Source: Candidatus Iainarchaeum sp. (lineage in GTDB: Archaea > Iainarchaeota > Iainarchaeia > Iainarchaeales > GCA-2688035). From it: DNA of 11,620 nt. This document shows, piece after piece, positions 1 through 6,894 of the stretch. The notes beneath the pieces were generated by a model. The model was not told the origin of the DNA. It saw only the letters and a list, made by a program, of their open reading frames with translations, and searched no databases. How positions within the stretch are numbered: the stretch's first letter is position 1; every line of letters starts with the position of its first letter. Made by a program: the position numbers and the translations under genes. The DNA lies in the NCBI GenBank assembly GCA_016931555.1, contig JAFGEM010000050.1:1-11620 (forward strand). Direction: 5' to 3'.

Positions 1-2114
1 ATTCCTGTGAAATTGAGAAAGCAATGGAAAAAATTCCCGTTGACAAAAAAATGTTTCAGGAAATAACAGACAATCCTGAAAAAGTCAGCGTTGAAAAAGC
101 AATTGAATTGTCAGAAAACTTTGGCTTTCCACTGCACCCGAATGCGCTATTCTATTACAAGGCACTGGAGCCAAACGAATTAATAGAATTTAGAAAACTC
201 TTAAAGCAGGGAAAGCAGAAAGAAAATGGAATGGAATTGGAAAATTCTGAAAAGCTGAAGGAATTGCTTGAAAAAATTGGCTGCAGCCACAAGGCAGGCA
301 AAGAAAAAATAATTCTGGCAAAGCCCGAGGCCCTTGCTTTAAGCAAAACACTTGCTCTCGATTCAGATAAGAACATTGGCAAGATTGTTGCGGAAAAACA
401 GGATGTCATTGCTGCACTGAACGAAATCAGCGGGCTCGTTATAAGAGACAAGTGCGGGACTTTTATTGGAAGCAGAATGGGTCGCCCCGAAGCAAGCAAG
501 GCAAGAAAAATGATTGGAAACCCGCATGTATTGTTTCCAATTGGAAATTATGGGGGAAACACACGATCAATAAATAAGGCAATTGATTCAGACAAAAGCA
601 AGCCCGGAAAAATAGAGGTTGAAATTGCGCTATTCAAGTGCCCCAAATGCCACAAGATTATTGAAGAAAACCATTGCAGCGAGTGCAACGAAAAAACAGG
701 CATAGTAAAAGTGTGCCCAACATGCGGAAAAGAAAGGACAGGAGAAAAATGCGTTGCCTGCAAAACCCCCTTGATTGGATTTTCAAAGCGCACTATTGAC
801 CTTGCGGAAATAACAATGCAGGCAAGCAAAAACCTTGGAATGAAAATGCCCGACCTTGTTAAAGGAGTGCGAGGAATGATTAACGCGGGAAAAATTCCAG
901 AGCCTATTGAAAAAGGCTTTCTGCGCGCAAAGCACGATGTCCATGTTTTTCGGGACGGCACAATAAGATATGAGGCAATTAACGCACCCCTTTCACACTT
1001 TAAGCCAAGCGAAATAGGAATAAGCGCAGAACAGGCAATTGCAATGGGATATGAAAAAGATATTCATGGAAAACCAATAGAACACAACGAGCAAATGATC
1101 GAGGCAATGCCGCAAGATATCGTAATACACGACCAGACAGCAGATTTTTTCCTAAAAGTATCGCGCTTTGTCGATGAACTGCTTGTAAGATTTTACAAAT
1201 TAGAGCCATACTATAATTGCAGCAAAAGAGAGGACATGATTGGAAAACTTGTTTTGGGTTTGGCACCGCACACATCAGCAGCAATAGTAGGCAGGATAAT
1301 AGGATTCACAAAAGCAAGGGCATGCTTTGCACACCCTTATTTCCACCTGACAAAGCGCAGGAATATTGACGGAGACCAGGACTCACTAATGCTCTTAATG
1401 GACGGGCTCTTGAATTTTTCACACTCTTATCTCCCTGCATCGCGCGGAGGAAGAATGGATGCCCCTCTCGTATTCACACTCGCATTAAAGCCGACTGAAA
1501 CAGACGACGAAATTTACGGCATGGAAACCTGCCGGAAATACCCGCTTGAATTGTATGAAAAGGCGCAGAAGATTATGCCGCCCGACATTGAGGGCATGGA
1601 AACAGTTGGATCAAGGCTTGGCAAAAAAAGCCAGTACTCCGGCTTTGGATACACACATGAAACAAGCGAGTTTGATGCTGGCCCGAAAATGAGCAAATAC
1701 ATTCAGCTCGGAAGCATGGAAGACAAGATAAAAAGCCAGGCAAAATTGCAGAATAAAATTGCTGCTGTTGACGGAAAAGATGCTTTGGAGAGAGTAATGG
1801 TTTCACATTTCATGCCAGACATTATCGGAAACGCGCGCGCTTTTTCAAGGCAAACCTTTCGATGCACAAACTGCAACACAAAATACAGGCGCGTTCCGCT
1901 AAACGGCCAGTGCACTGCCTGCAAAAAAGGAAACATTATACTCACAATAGCACAGGGAAGCGTAAGAAAATATTTGGAAATTGCAAAGGAAATAGCAATA
2001 ACGTATCATCTAAGCACTTACTTAAAGCAAAGGCTGGAATTAGCGGAAAAAGAAATCAATTCAGTATTCCACAACGACAAGGCAAAGCAAAAATGCCTGC
2101 TGGAATTTGCTTAA
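1..2114 (+). CDS. polC: DNA polymerase D large subunit DP2, 5'-truncated by window edge
   Basis: Catalytic subunit of the archaeal replicative D-family polymerase, which works with the exonuclease subunit DP1 (not in this window). The frame is open to base 3 and no start is visible, so the ATG at 24 is internal; residues below count from it. Seen: the conserved GSRMGRPE block near residue 150 followed by HVLFPIGNYGG; two four-Cys zinc motifs (C206/C209/C218/C221 and C231/C234/C243/C246); the catalytic NIDGDQD motif with D449 and D451, matching the catalytic aspartates of Pyrococcus DP2; then LLMDGLLNFSHSYLP and RGGRMDAPLV; and a C-terminal zinc motif (C614/C617/C630/C633). No intein interrupts the NxDGDxD motif, although that is a known DP2 intein site. 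The protein ends in QKCLLEFA, which resembles a PCNA-binding motif. Family members usually exceed 1,000 residues, so several hundred N-terminal residues lie upstream. The stop codon overlaps that of the convergent cdc6. Confidence 0.97.
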   Translation, partial: SCEIEKAMEKIPVDKKMFQEITDNPEKVSVEKAIELSENFGFPLHPNALFYYKALEPNELIEFRKLLKQGKQKENGMELENSEKLKELLEKIGCSHKAGKEKIILAKPEALALSKTLALDSDKNIGKIVAEKQDVIAALNEISGLVIRDKCGTFIGSRMGRPEASKARKMIGNPHVLFPIGNYGGNTRSINKAIDSDKSKPGKIEVEIALFKCPKCHKIIEENHCSECNEKTGIVKVCPTCGKERTGEKCVACKTPLIGFSKRTIDLAEITMQASKNLGMKMPDLVKGVRGMINAGKIPEPIEKGFLRAKHDVHVFRDGTIRYEAINAPLSHFKPSEIGISAEQAIAMGYEKDIHGKPIEHNEQMIEAMPQDIVIHDQTADFFLKVSRFVDELLVRFYKLEPYYNCSKREDMIGKLVLGLAPHTSAAIVGRIIGFTKARACFAHPYFHLTKRRNIDGDQDSLMLLMDGLLNFSHSYLPASRGGRMDAPLVFTLALKPTETDDEIYGMETCRKYPLELYEKAQKIMPPDIEGMETVGSRLGKKSQYSGFGYTHETSEFDAGPKMSKYIQLGSMEDKIKSQAKLQNKIAAVDGKDALERVMVSHFMPDIIGNARAFSRQTFRCTNCNTKYRRVPLNGQCTACKKGNIILTIAQGSVRKYLEIAKEIAITYHLSTYLKQRLELAEKEINSVFHNDKAKQKCLLEFA

Positions 2115-3343
2115 GCAGACTTCATTATCTCTTTCTTCAGCGTGTTAAAGATTTTTTCAGGGTCACATGCAAGCTTTATCAGGCGAGTTGACCCCCTAAT
2201 GCCTTTTCCGCTCTGCGTTGTTATAATCAAGCCGTATGTTTCAAGCTCTGAAACATATTCCCTGTACCAGCGCGCGGAAACAACAGTTTCTCCAAGAGAA
2301 GACGCAATGCGGTTGTACTCACCATAGACATCTCCGCTGAAAAGAATGTTTTCCTCAGAGCCTGTTATTTTCCTCGTGCCCTTCCCGTTTACTGAAAGCG
2401 AAGAAATTGCAAACAAAACAAGCTGCTGCTGCAATGGCAAAGTTGAAATAAGATTGAAAACAAGCTCTTCCTCTACTTTGCGCTTTGCCTTTATAATGTC
2501 CGAATCAGTTATTTTACTTGATTTGGATTTTTCTGCAAATTCTCCCGCGCGCAGCAACAGCATTACTGCTGTCCGCGCATCCCCGGATTCCCGCGCAGCC
2601 ACTGCACTCGCAAGGTTAATTGCTGATTGATCGACAACATTGTCCTGGAATGCAAGGCTTATTCTCTCGGAAAGAATCTGCCGCAGCTCCTCGGCATTGT
2701 AGGGTGGAAAAACCATTTCCAGTTCGCACAGCGCAGATTTTGTGCGCGTGTCAAGCTTGTCCTTGAAGAGAATGTTGTTGCTTATCCCTACAACTGAAAC
2801 ACTGCTTTTTTCAAGCTCGTCATTCGCACGCGTAAGTGCATAGATTAAATCATCTAGGTCTTTTACCTTGTCAATCTCGTCAAGGCAGATTAGCAAATGC
2901 TTTTTGTTTTTGCGCGCATAATCCAAGAGCTTTTCAAAAACAAAGCTTGAGGAAAATCCCACAAAACTTTCCTCTGCAAAAAATTTTTGCATTACACGCT
3001 GCAATACCTTGTACTTGCTGTTGTATGTCCTGCAGTTAACATACACTGTTTCCGCGCGGCCGTTGTTTTGCAATGCAAAAGCCTCTAACTGCTGCATTAC
3101 AAATTTGACTGTGCATGTTTTTCCTGTGCCAACTTTGCCGTACACAAAAATGTTGTCTGCCTTCTTGCCCTGCAAAGCATTCCGCAGTGTAAATGAAAGC
3201 TCTGAAATCTGCTTGTCCCGAAAGGGCAGCCTCTTGGGAGTGAAATGCGGTGTAATCGCATTCCTGTCCCTAAAGATATTCTGCTCTTTCAGGAGGCTTT
3301 CGAATATGTTCTTTTCGGAAGGGGTCTGAACCAATGCCTGCAT
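2111..3343 (-). CDS. cdc6: Orc1/Cdc6 family replication initiator ATPase
   Basis: AAA+ ATPase that binds origin DNA and helps load the MCM helicase. From the ATG at 3343 the protein has 410 residues, the usual size of archaeal Orc1/Cdc6. Seen: an N-terminal PKRLPFRDKQI block (the family's entry motif), Walker A GKVGTGKT near residue 70, Walker B LLICLDEID near 150-158, sensor 1 around VGISNN (about 187), and sensor 2 arginine in GDART (about 257). A C-terminal winged helix follows, with YREYVSELETYGLI as the likely recognition-helix region. A GTG six bases upstream (3349) is also in frame. I prefer the ATG because GGTG at 3349-3352 sits 5 nt before it as a Shine-Dalgarno site and the GTG would overlap that site. 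The gene is divergent from sepF across a repeat-rich gap, the usual arrangement when an initiator lies beside its origin. No frameshift or missing catalytic residue is seen. Confidence 0.96.
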   Translation of the reverse strand: MQALVQTPSEKNIFESLLKEQNIFRDRNAITPHFTPKRLPFRDKQISELSFTLRNALQGKKADNIFVYGKVGTGKTCTVKFVMQQLEAFALQNNGRAETVYVNCRTYNSKYKVLQRVMQKFFAEESFVGFSSSFVFEKLLDYARKNKKHLLICLDEIDKVKDLDDLIYALTRANDELEKSSVSVVGISNNILFKDKLDTRTKSALCELEMVFPPYNAEELRQILSERISLAFQDNVVDQSAINLASAVAARESGDARTAVMLLLRAGEFAEKSKSSKITDSDIIKAKRKVEEELVFNLISTLPLQQQLVLFAISSLSVNGKGTRKITGSEENILFSGDVYGEYNRIASSLGETVVSARWYREYVSELETYGLIITTQSGKGIRGSTRLIKLACDPEKIFNTLKKEIMKSA

Positions 3344-3348
3344 TCTCA

Positions 3349-3352
3349 CACC
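3349..3352 (-). promoter_or_regulatory. Shine-Dalgarno site of cdc6
   Basis: On the minus strand GGTG lies 5 nt before the ATG at 3343. It decides the start in favour of that ATG over the GTG at 3349, which shares a base with this site. Confidence 0.55.
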
Positions 3353-3384
3353 TTAAAAATTCCCAAACCTTAAAAAAAAATTGG

Positions 3385-3392
3385 TATATTAA
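3385..3392 (-). promoter_or_regulatory. TATA box candidate for cdc6
   Basis: Read on the minus strand this is TTAATATA, close to the archaeal TATA consensus. It lies about 42-49 nt before the cdc6 ATG, so a start point about 25 nt downstream would leave a leader of roughly 20 nt that contains the GGTG site. Nothing better is seen between it and the gene. Inferred from position and sequence only. Confidence 0.45.
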
Positions 3393-3422
3393 TACTGTCG
3401 GGGTTGAATAAAAGAAAGAGTA

Positions 3423-3446
3423 TTTGCGGAAGCAAACCAATTCCGC
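3423..3446. repeat. Nested inverted repeats in the candidate origin
   Basis: Two overlapping inverted repeats share one arm: TTTGC-GGAA-GCAAA (3423-3436, 4-nt spacer) and GCGGAA (3426-3431) with TTCCGC (3441-3446), 9-nt spacer. The first could bind a dimeric protein or an initiator. A related TTTTCGGAAAAA lies at 3479-3490. It is not followed by a T tract, so it does not look like a terminator. Confidence 0.55.
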
Positions 3447-3497
3447 TAATCCTAATTTGCTTTCTAAACCAAATTTAGTTTTCGGAAAAAGTTATTT

Positions 3498-3519
3498 GGC
3501 TTTGGAAACAAAAAAAGCC
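3498..3519. repeat. Inverted repeat enclosing an ORB-like core
   Basis: GGCTTT (3498-3503) and AAAGCC (3514-3519) are perfect inverted arms around a 10-nt spacer, and the TGGAAACAAA core overlaps the left arm and spacer. No T run follows on either side, so a terminator is unlikely. A protein-binding site in the origin is the more attractive reading, but it is inference. Confidence 0.5.
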
Positions 3520-3558
3520 GTAATTTTTAACGCCAATTAAACTGTATAATTTCAGATT

Positions 3559-3570
3559 AAGTATTTAAAC
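3559..3570 (+). promoter_or_regulatory. TATA box candidate for sepF
   Basis: AAGTATTTAAAC contains a TATTTAAA box about 55-60 nt before the sepF ATG, giving a predicted start point near 3590 and a leader of about 30 nt. A short inverted repeat, GAATA-CTA-TATTC (3583-3595), lies at the expected start point and could be an operator or a second TATA-like element. Confidence 0.4.
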
Positions 3571-3611
3571 TGTTGGTGTAGGGAATACTATATTCAAGAT
3601 TTTTTATTATT

Positions 3612-3618
3612 GGGGTGA
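3612..3618 (+). promoter_or_regulatory. Shine-Dalgarno site of sepF
   Basis: GGGGTGA ends 4 nt before the ATG at 3623. It is the strongest ribosome-binding site in the window and supports that start. Confidence 0.75.
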
Positions 3619-3622
3619 TTTA

Positions 3623-3979
3623 ATGGCCTTTTTGGAGAAAGTGCTCAAAAAAAGTGACTCAATTGATATTGAGGATTTTCTTAACAACCTAGATGTTGAA
3701 GACGAAACCTTGTACGAAGACGCAGACGCATATGTAAAGCCGGTTTCCTTGAATACGCCGGAAGATGTGAACGTTGTTTTGAATGAAGCAAAGGCAGGCA
3801 ATGTAGTGCTCTTGAACATTGGCGGCCTGAACAAGCGCAACGTGCTCAAATTAAAAGAGCTAATCACACAGATCAGAACAGGCGTAGAGCAAATCAACGG
3901 AGACATAGCAAGAATTTCACAGGACAGGGTTTTGGTAACACCAAGCAAAGTAAAAATTGTTAAGAGCAAAGAACAGTGA
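3623..3979 (+). CDS. sepF: SepF-like cell division protein (FtsZ membrane anchor)
   Basis: 118 residues. The first ten, MAFLEKVLKK, can form the short amphipathic helix by which SepF binds the membrane. An acidic linker (about 15-36) follows, then the SepF core from about 37 to 114: YVKPVSLNTPEDV, AKAGNVVLLNIGGL, and the closing ISQDRVLVTPSKVKIV strand region. These match the DUF552/SepF pattern of beta strands and helices. In archaea SepF tethers FtsZ to the membrane at the division site. The gene faces away from cdc6 across the candidate origin and has its own TATA and Shine-Dalgarno sites. It is followed 11 nt later by a tail-anchored protein, suggesting a two-gene operon. Length and start agree with archaeal SepF proteins. 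The 120-residue frame on the opposite strand is a shadow. Confidence 0.88.
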   Translation: MAFLEKVLKKSDSIDIEDFLNNLDVEDETLYEDADAYVKPVSLNTPEDVNVVLNEAKAGNVVLLNIGGLNKRNVLKLKELITQIRTGVEQINGDIARISQDRVLVTPSKVKIVKSKEQ

Positions 3980-3990
3980 AATGATGAAAA

Positions 3991-4707
3991 ATGAATTCAG
4001 GCAAATCCACCTTTGCCTTATCTGTTAAGGAAGAGAATGCAAAAAAGCTTGTTGCAGAATTCCTGACAAGAGAAAGGAATTGGCCTGAGCCAAAAAAAGT
4101 TGTTCCAAAAATTTTTTATTACCCCTATTTCTCTTTTTATTATGATTTTTTTACGGAACACAAAACTGATTCAGAAAAAAAAATTGGAAAAACAAAAAGA
4201 GGAAAACTTGTCCTCAATGCAACAACAGGCGAAATAAACAGGGAAGCCTCAAAGCACATTGAAAACCAGGAAATTACAGGCGAATTTGAAAAGAACTCAG
4301 AATTCCAGCCAATACACATGACTTTTGAGGAAGCAGAGAAAATTGTTCCCATTAAAACAGCAGAGCTCCTTGAAACCCACACAGAAAACCTGATAATAAC
4401 GCAATTGAAAGAGGTTTGGCTGCCAGTATGGCACGTGGCAGCAAATCTTGAGGGCACGGAGTACACTGTAAAGGTTTCTGCAACAACAGGAATCATATTA
4501 AATCCAAACGACCTACCAGAACGCAAAAAGGGAGTTGGAGAACTAGCGGAAGAAACAATTTACGAGCTGCGCAGCCCAAGCGCTTGGGCAAAATACTCTG
4601 TTGGAACGGGAAAAACAATTGCAAAAAGCAGATTGTGGAAAAACAAGTGGTTCCTCATTGCAATTCTTATTGCGATAATAATTGCGATTGTAGTGCTGCT
4701 GCCGTGA
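3991..4707 (+). CDS. Tail-anchored membrane protein with tandem PepSY-like units, function unknown
   Basis: 238 residues with no signal peptide and a single C-terminal membrane segment at about 219-237 (WFLIAILIAIIIAIVVLLP) preceded by basic residues. The bulk of the protein should therefore face the cytoplasm. Two similar units are visible: a helix (ENAKKLVAEFL) leading to aromatic strands (YYPYFSFYYDF) and closing with LVLNATTGEI (about residue 73-82), and a second helix (FEEAEKIV) leading to VWLPVWHVAA and closing with VKVSATTGII. The repeated strand-ATTG-I ending resembles PepSY domains; this is my reading, not a confirmed match. The start at 3991 is fixed because an in-frame TGA occurs at 3985. 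It lies 11 nt after sepF on the same strand, so a role at the division membrane is possible but unproven. The N-terminal NSGKST is not a complete P-loop. The gene ends 12 nt from the convergent hel308 stop. Confidence 0.8.
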   Translation: MNSGKSTFALSVKEENAKKLVAEFLTRERNWPEPKKVVPKIFYYPYFSFYYDFFTEHKTDSEKKIGKTKRGKLVLNATTGEINREASKHIENQEITGEFEKNSEFQPIHMTFEEAEKIVPIKTAELLETHTENLIITQLKEVWLPVWHVAANLEGTEYTVKVSATTGIILNPNDLPERKKGVGELAEETIYELRSPSAWAKYSVGTGKTIAKSRLWKNKWFLIAILIAIIIAIVVLLP

Positions 4708-4719
4708 TTTACGAGATCA

Positions 4720-6843
4720 CTATTCCAGCACAATATTTTTTCGTTTGCTGTTTCCTCCCAGCCTCTCTTTTATTTGCTCCCCAATTTTTAACCCCAAGAT
4801 TTTCTGCAAATCCTTTAAATCGGTTTTCTTCAGAGCAGCAATGCTGCGGATGTTTGCTCTCCACAATCTCCTTGCCCTAACGCGCCCAATTCCGCGCACT
4901 TCGCACAGGGAAACGAGTTCTTCCTTTATTCCGGATTTCAAGCGCTTGCGCATGCGCGAGAGGGGAACAAAATGCTGTTCCAGAGCAAGGAGTTTTGCAA
5001 GTTCAAAAGCAGAGTATGCAAGCCAGTCGGAAATATTTAATTTTGCGCGAAGTATCCCTGGCTGGATTTTAAAATCCTCTAAAAGGGATTGCTCCGGCTT
5101 TTCATTAACCCATGATTCAAGCATTAAAGCAGAATTAAATTTTTTTAACAGGTCATTGTCAAAGAACTGCTCCCTGTCCATTTGAATCGGCAATTCATTT
5201 TCTCTTGCCCCCATGTCTTCCCAGAGCCCAGGCTCCAACTTTTTTTGCACTGTGGGCCAGGGAGAAAATTCAAAGGTGTTTGAAAGCAGGTAAAGGTAAA
5301 AGAACTCTGTGAATTTTTTCTTTGACTTTAACCCGTTGATAAGAGAGAACGCGGAAACAGGGTCAAGATAAAGCTCTGAAACGCGCGCCCCAAGTTTTGT
5401 GGCCTTGAAATTATTCTCGTTTCCCTCTACAAAACCCATTTCAATGAGCTGCTGCAAAATCTCCCGGGTTTTGTTGAAGAGCTCGTGCAAGTTGCCGAAT
5501 TGCTTTGCATAAAATGTTTTTGAAAAAAATTCTTCCATGCTCTTTAAATTGAAAACATAGTGGTTTGCGACAAGCGCAAGCAAATGCATTCTCAAAACAG
5601 GGGCATAACCAAGGCGCGAGCCAATTTCCTCAAGCTTTCCATTAACATACTCTTCAAGCAATTCGTCTTTTTCCGATTCAGAGCGCGCAACAACAATGCT
5701 GCGCCCTTCGGAATCATATTTAGGCCTGCCTGCCCTGCCGGCAAGCTGCTTATATTCCCGCACTGAAATTAACTGCATTCCCGTTGCCTCAAACCTGTAA
5801 AGGGAAGGGATTAGAACAGTGTGGCTCGGGAGATTTACGCCTGCAGCCAGTGTTGGCGTGGAGGAAATAACCTTTATTTTATTCTCCCGAAAAGCGTCTT
5901 CAATTAAGGAGCGCTGTTTTTGAAGCAGGCCAGCATGGTGGAATGCAACTCCATGCGAAACAAGCTTTGAGAGTTTCCTGCACTGTTCCGTGGGAGATTC
6001 AAGTGCATTCAAAATTTTTGCGGAAGTTTTTTCCAAAGAATTTTTTTCTGGGGCAGAGAGTTGCCCTGAAACAAGATTTGAAAGCTGTTGTGCAATGCCT
6101 TCTGCGCGCTTGCGTGTGTTTGCAAAAACAAGGGCCTGCTTTTTCTTCTCAAATAAAGTGTCTGTAATAATGCCCCCCAATCCCTCGATGTCAGGGAGCT
6201 CCTCATTAGAATCAGAATAGCATATTTCCTTGTCAAAAAAAACCCCCTCTTTAAGGGGAATCGGGCGGTAATTTGATTCAACGAGCTCTGCAGAAAGCCA
6301 CTCAGCAATTTCTTTTGCATTGGGAATTGTTGCCGAGAGAGCAAGAACATTTACTTTTGGATTCATGTGTTTTAGCTTGGCTACAGTAACCTCAATTGTC
6401 GGGCCTCTTGAAGAATCAAGCTCGTGGATTTCATCAACAATAAGCAGCCCAATTCCCGAAAGCCAGGCAGCATTATGCCTGAGAAGAGAATCCAATTTTT
6501 CATAGGTAGTAAAAATGCAGTCATAATTTGCAAGATGCGCAGAGCTTGAATCCATGTCTCCTGTGCTCACTGCAAACCTAATTTTTTGCCTTGCATACTT
6601 CTTTTTGAAATCATTAAAATGCTCGGATGCAAGCGCGCGCAAAGGGCAGGTGTAAACAACCTTTAACCCGTTTCCAATTATCGAGTGGAGGGCGGCTAGC
6701 TCTGCAATAATTGTTTTGCCGGAAGCAGTGGGAGAGCTTACAACAAGATTGCCCTTGAACAATTCTTTTTCAGCAATCGGCTTCTGCATTTCATTGAAAC
6801 CCTTGAAATTGTTTGCTTCAAGAACAAGCTTTCTAACAGGCAT
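4720..6843 (-). CDS. hel308: Ski2-like superfamily 2 helicase Hel308
   Basis: 707 residues, the normal Hel308 length. ATP-dependent 3'-to-5' DNA helicase, linked in archaea to processing of stalled forks and lagging-strand unwinding. Seen in order: a Q-motif-like FNEMQ (17-20 region), Walker A SSPTASGKT (36-44), motif Ia PLRALASE (67-74), DEIH box (137-140), SAT (170-172), motif IV ALVFANTRKRAE (237-248), HHAGL (302-306), motif V TLAAGVNLP (331-339), and motif VI QLAGRAGR (366-373). Winged-helix and ratchet regions follow. The C-terminal helix-hairpin-helix begins around 648 with GIGRVRAR, typical of Hel308 and absent from RNA-type Ski2 proteins. The ATG at 6843 has a TATA box about 25 nt upstream, so translation may be leaderless. 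The gene is convergent with the sepF operon and lies 51 nt after the methyltransferase gene. All helicase motifs appear intact. Confidence 0.95.
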   Translation of the reverse strand: MPVRKLVLEANNFKGFNEMQKPIAEKELFKGNLVVSSPTASGKTIIAELAALHSIIGNGLKVVYTCPLRALASEHFNDFKKKYARQKIRFAVSTGDMDSSSAHLANYDCIFTTYEKLDSLLRHNAAWLSGIGLLIVDEIHELDSSRGPTIEVTVAKLKHMNPKVNVLALSATIPNAKEIAEWLSAELVESNYRPIPLKEGVFFDKEICYSDSNEELPDIEGLGGIITDTLFEKKKQALVFANTRKRAEGIAQQLSNLVSGQLSAPEKNSLEKTSAKILNALESPTEQCRKLSKLVSHGVAFHHAGLLQKQRSLIEDAFRENKIKVISSTPTLAAGVNLPSHTVLIPSLYRFEATGMQLISVREYKQLAGRAGRPKYDSEGRSIVVARSESEKDELLEEYVNGKLEEIGSRLGYAPVLRMHLLALVANHYVFNLKSMEEFFSKTFYAKQFGNLHELFNKTREILQQLIEMGFVEGNENNFKATKLGARVSELYLDPVSAFSLINGLKSKKKFTEFFYLYLLSNTFEFSPWPTVQKKLEPGLWEDMGARENELPIQMDREQFFDNDLLKKFNSALMLESWVNEKPEQSLLEDFKIQPGILRAKLNISDWLAYSAFELAKLLALEQHFVPLSRMRKRLKSGIKEELVSLCEVRGIGRVRARRLWRANIRSIAALKKTDLKDLQKILGLKIGEQIKERLGGNSKRKNIVLE

Positions 6844-6864
6844 AATTGAAAACTAGTGGGAGCA

Positions 6865-6871
6865 TTATAAA
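6865..6871 (-). promoter_or_regulatory. TATA box of hel308 (leaderless candidate)
   Basis: On the minus strand this reads TTTATAA, centred about 25 nt before the ATG at 6843. That is the spacing at which transcription would begin at or next to the start codon. No Shine-Dalgarno site is visible before the ATG, which fits a leaderless message and separate transcription from the upstream methyltransferase gene. Confidence 0.55.
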
Positions 6872-6894
6872 AATATTCACACAGCAGGTTTCCA

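Larger units (their letters stand above)
3344..3622. other. Candidate replication origin (AT-rich intergenic region beside cdc6)
   Basis: This is the longest non-coding stretch of the window, between divergent cdc6 and sepF. Seen: an A/T-rich run at 3371-3395 and another at about 3521-3570 that could be unwinding elements; an inverted-repeat cluster at 3423-3446; a hairpin-forming repeat at 3498-3519; and TGGAAACAAA at 3503-3512, which equals the right half of the archaeal origin recognition box (ORB/mini-ORB) core. Known: archaeal origins commonly lie next to cdc6/orc1 and carry repeated ORB elements bound by that protein. Against it: only one good ORB core is visible and its G-rich flank is absent. 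The region also has to hold promoters for both flanking genes, which explains part of its AT richness. Confidence 0.5.

Noticed and set aside
1362..1382. Possible intein at the DP2 active site
   Set aside because: NIDGDQDS runs on uninterrupted into the next conserved block, so no intein is present.
3607..3969. 120-residue frame antisense to sepF
   Set aside because: Ser/Thr/Phe-rich shadow of a well-supported gene that has a strong ribosome-binding site on the other strand.
3981..3987. ATGATGA resembling a C box of a C/D guide RNA
   Set aside because: No D box (CTGA) or C'/D' pair within the expected distance; it sits at the start of the next gene.
3994..4011. NSGKST read as a P-loop in the tail-anchored protein
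   Set aside because: It lies at the extreme N terminus without a preceding strand or the leading Gly of GxxxxGK[ST], and no Walker B follows.
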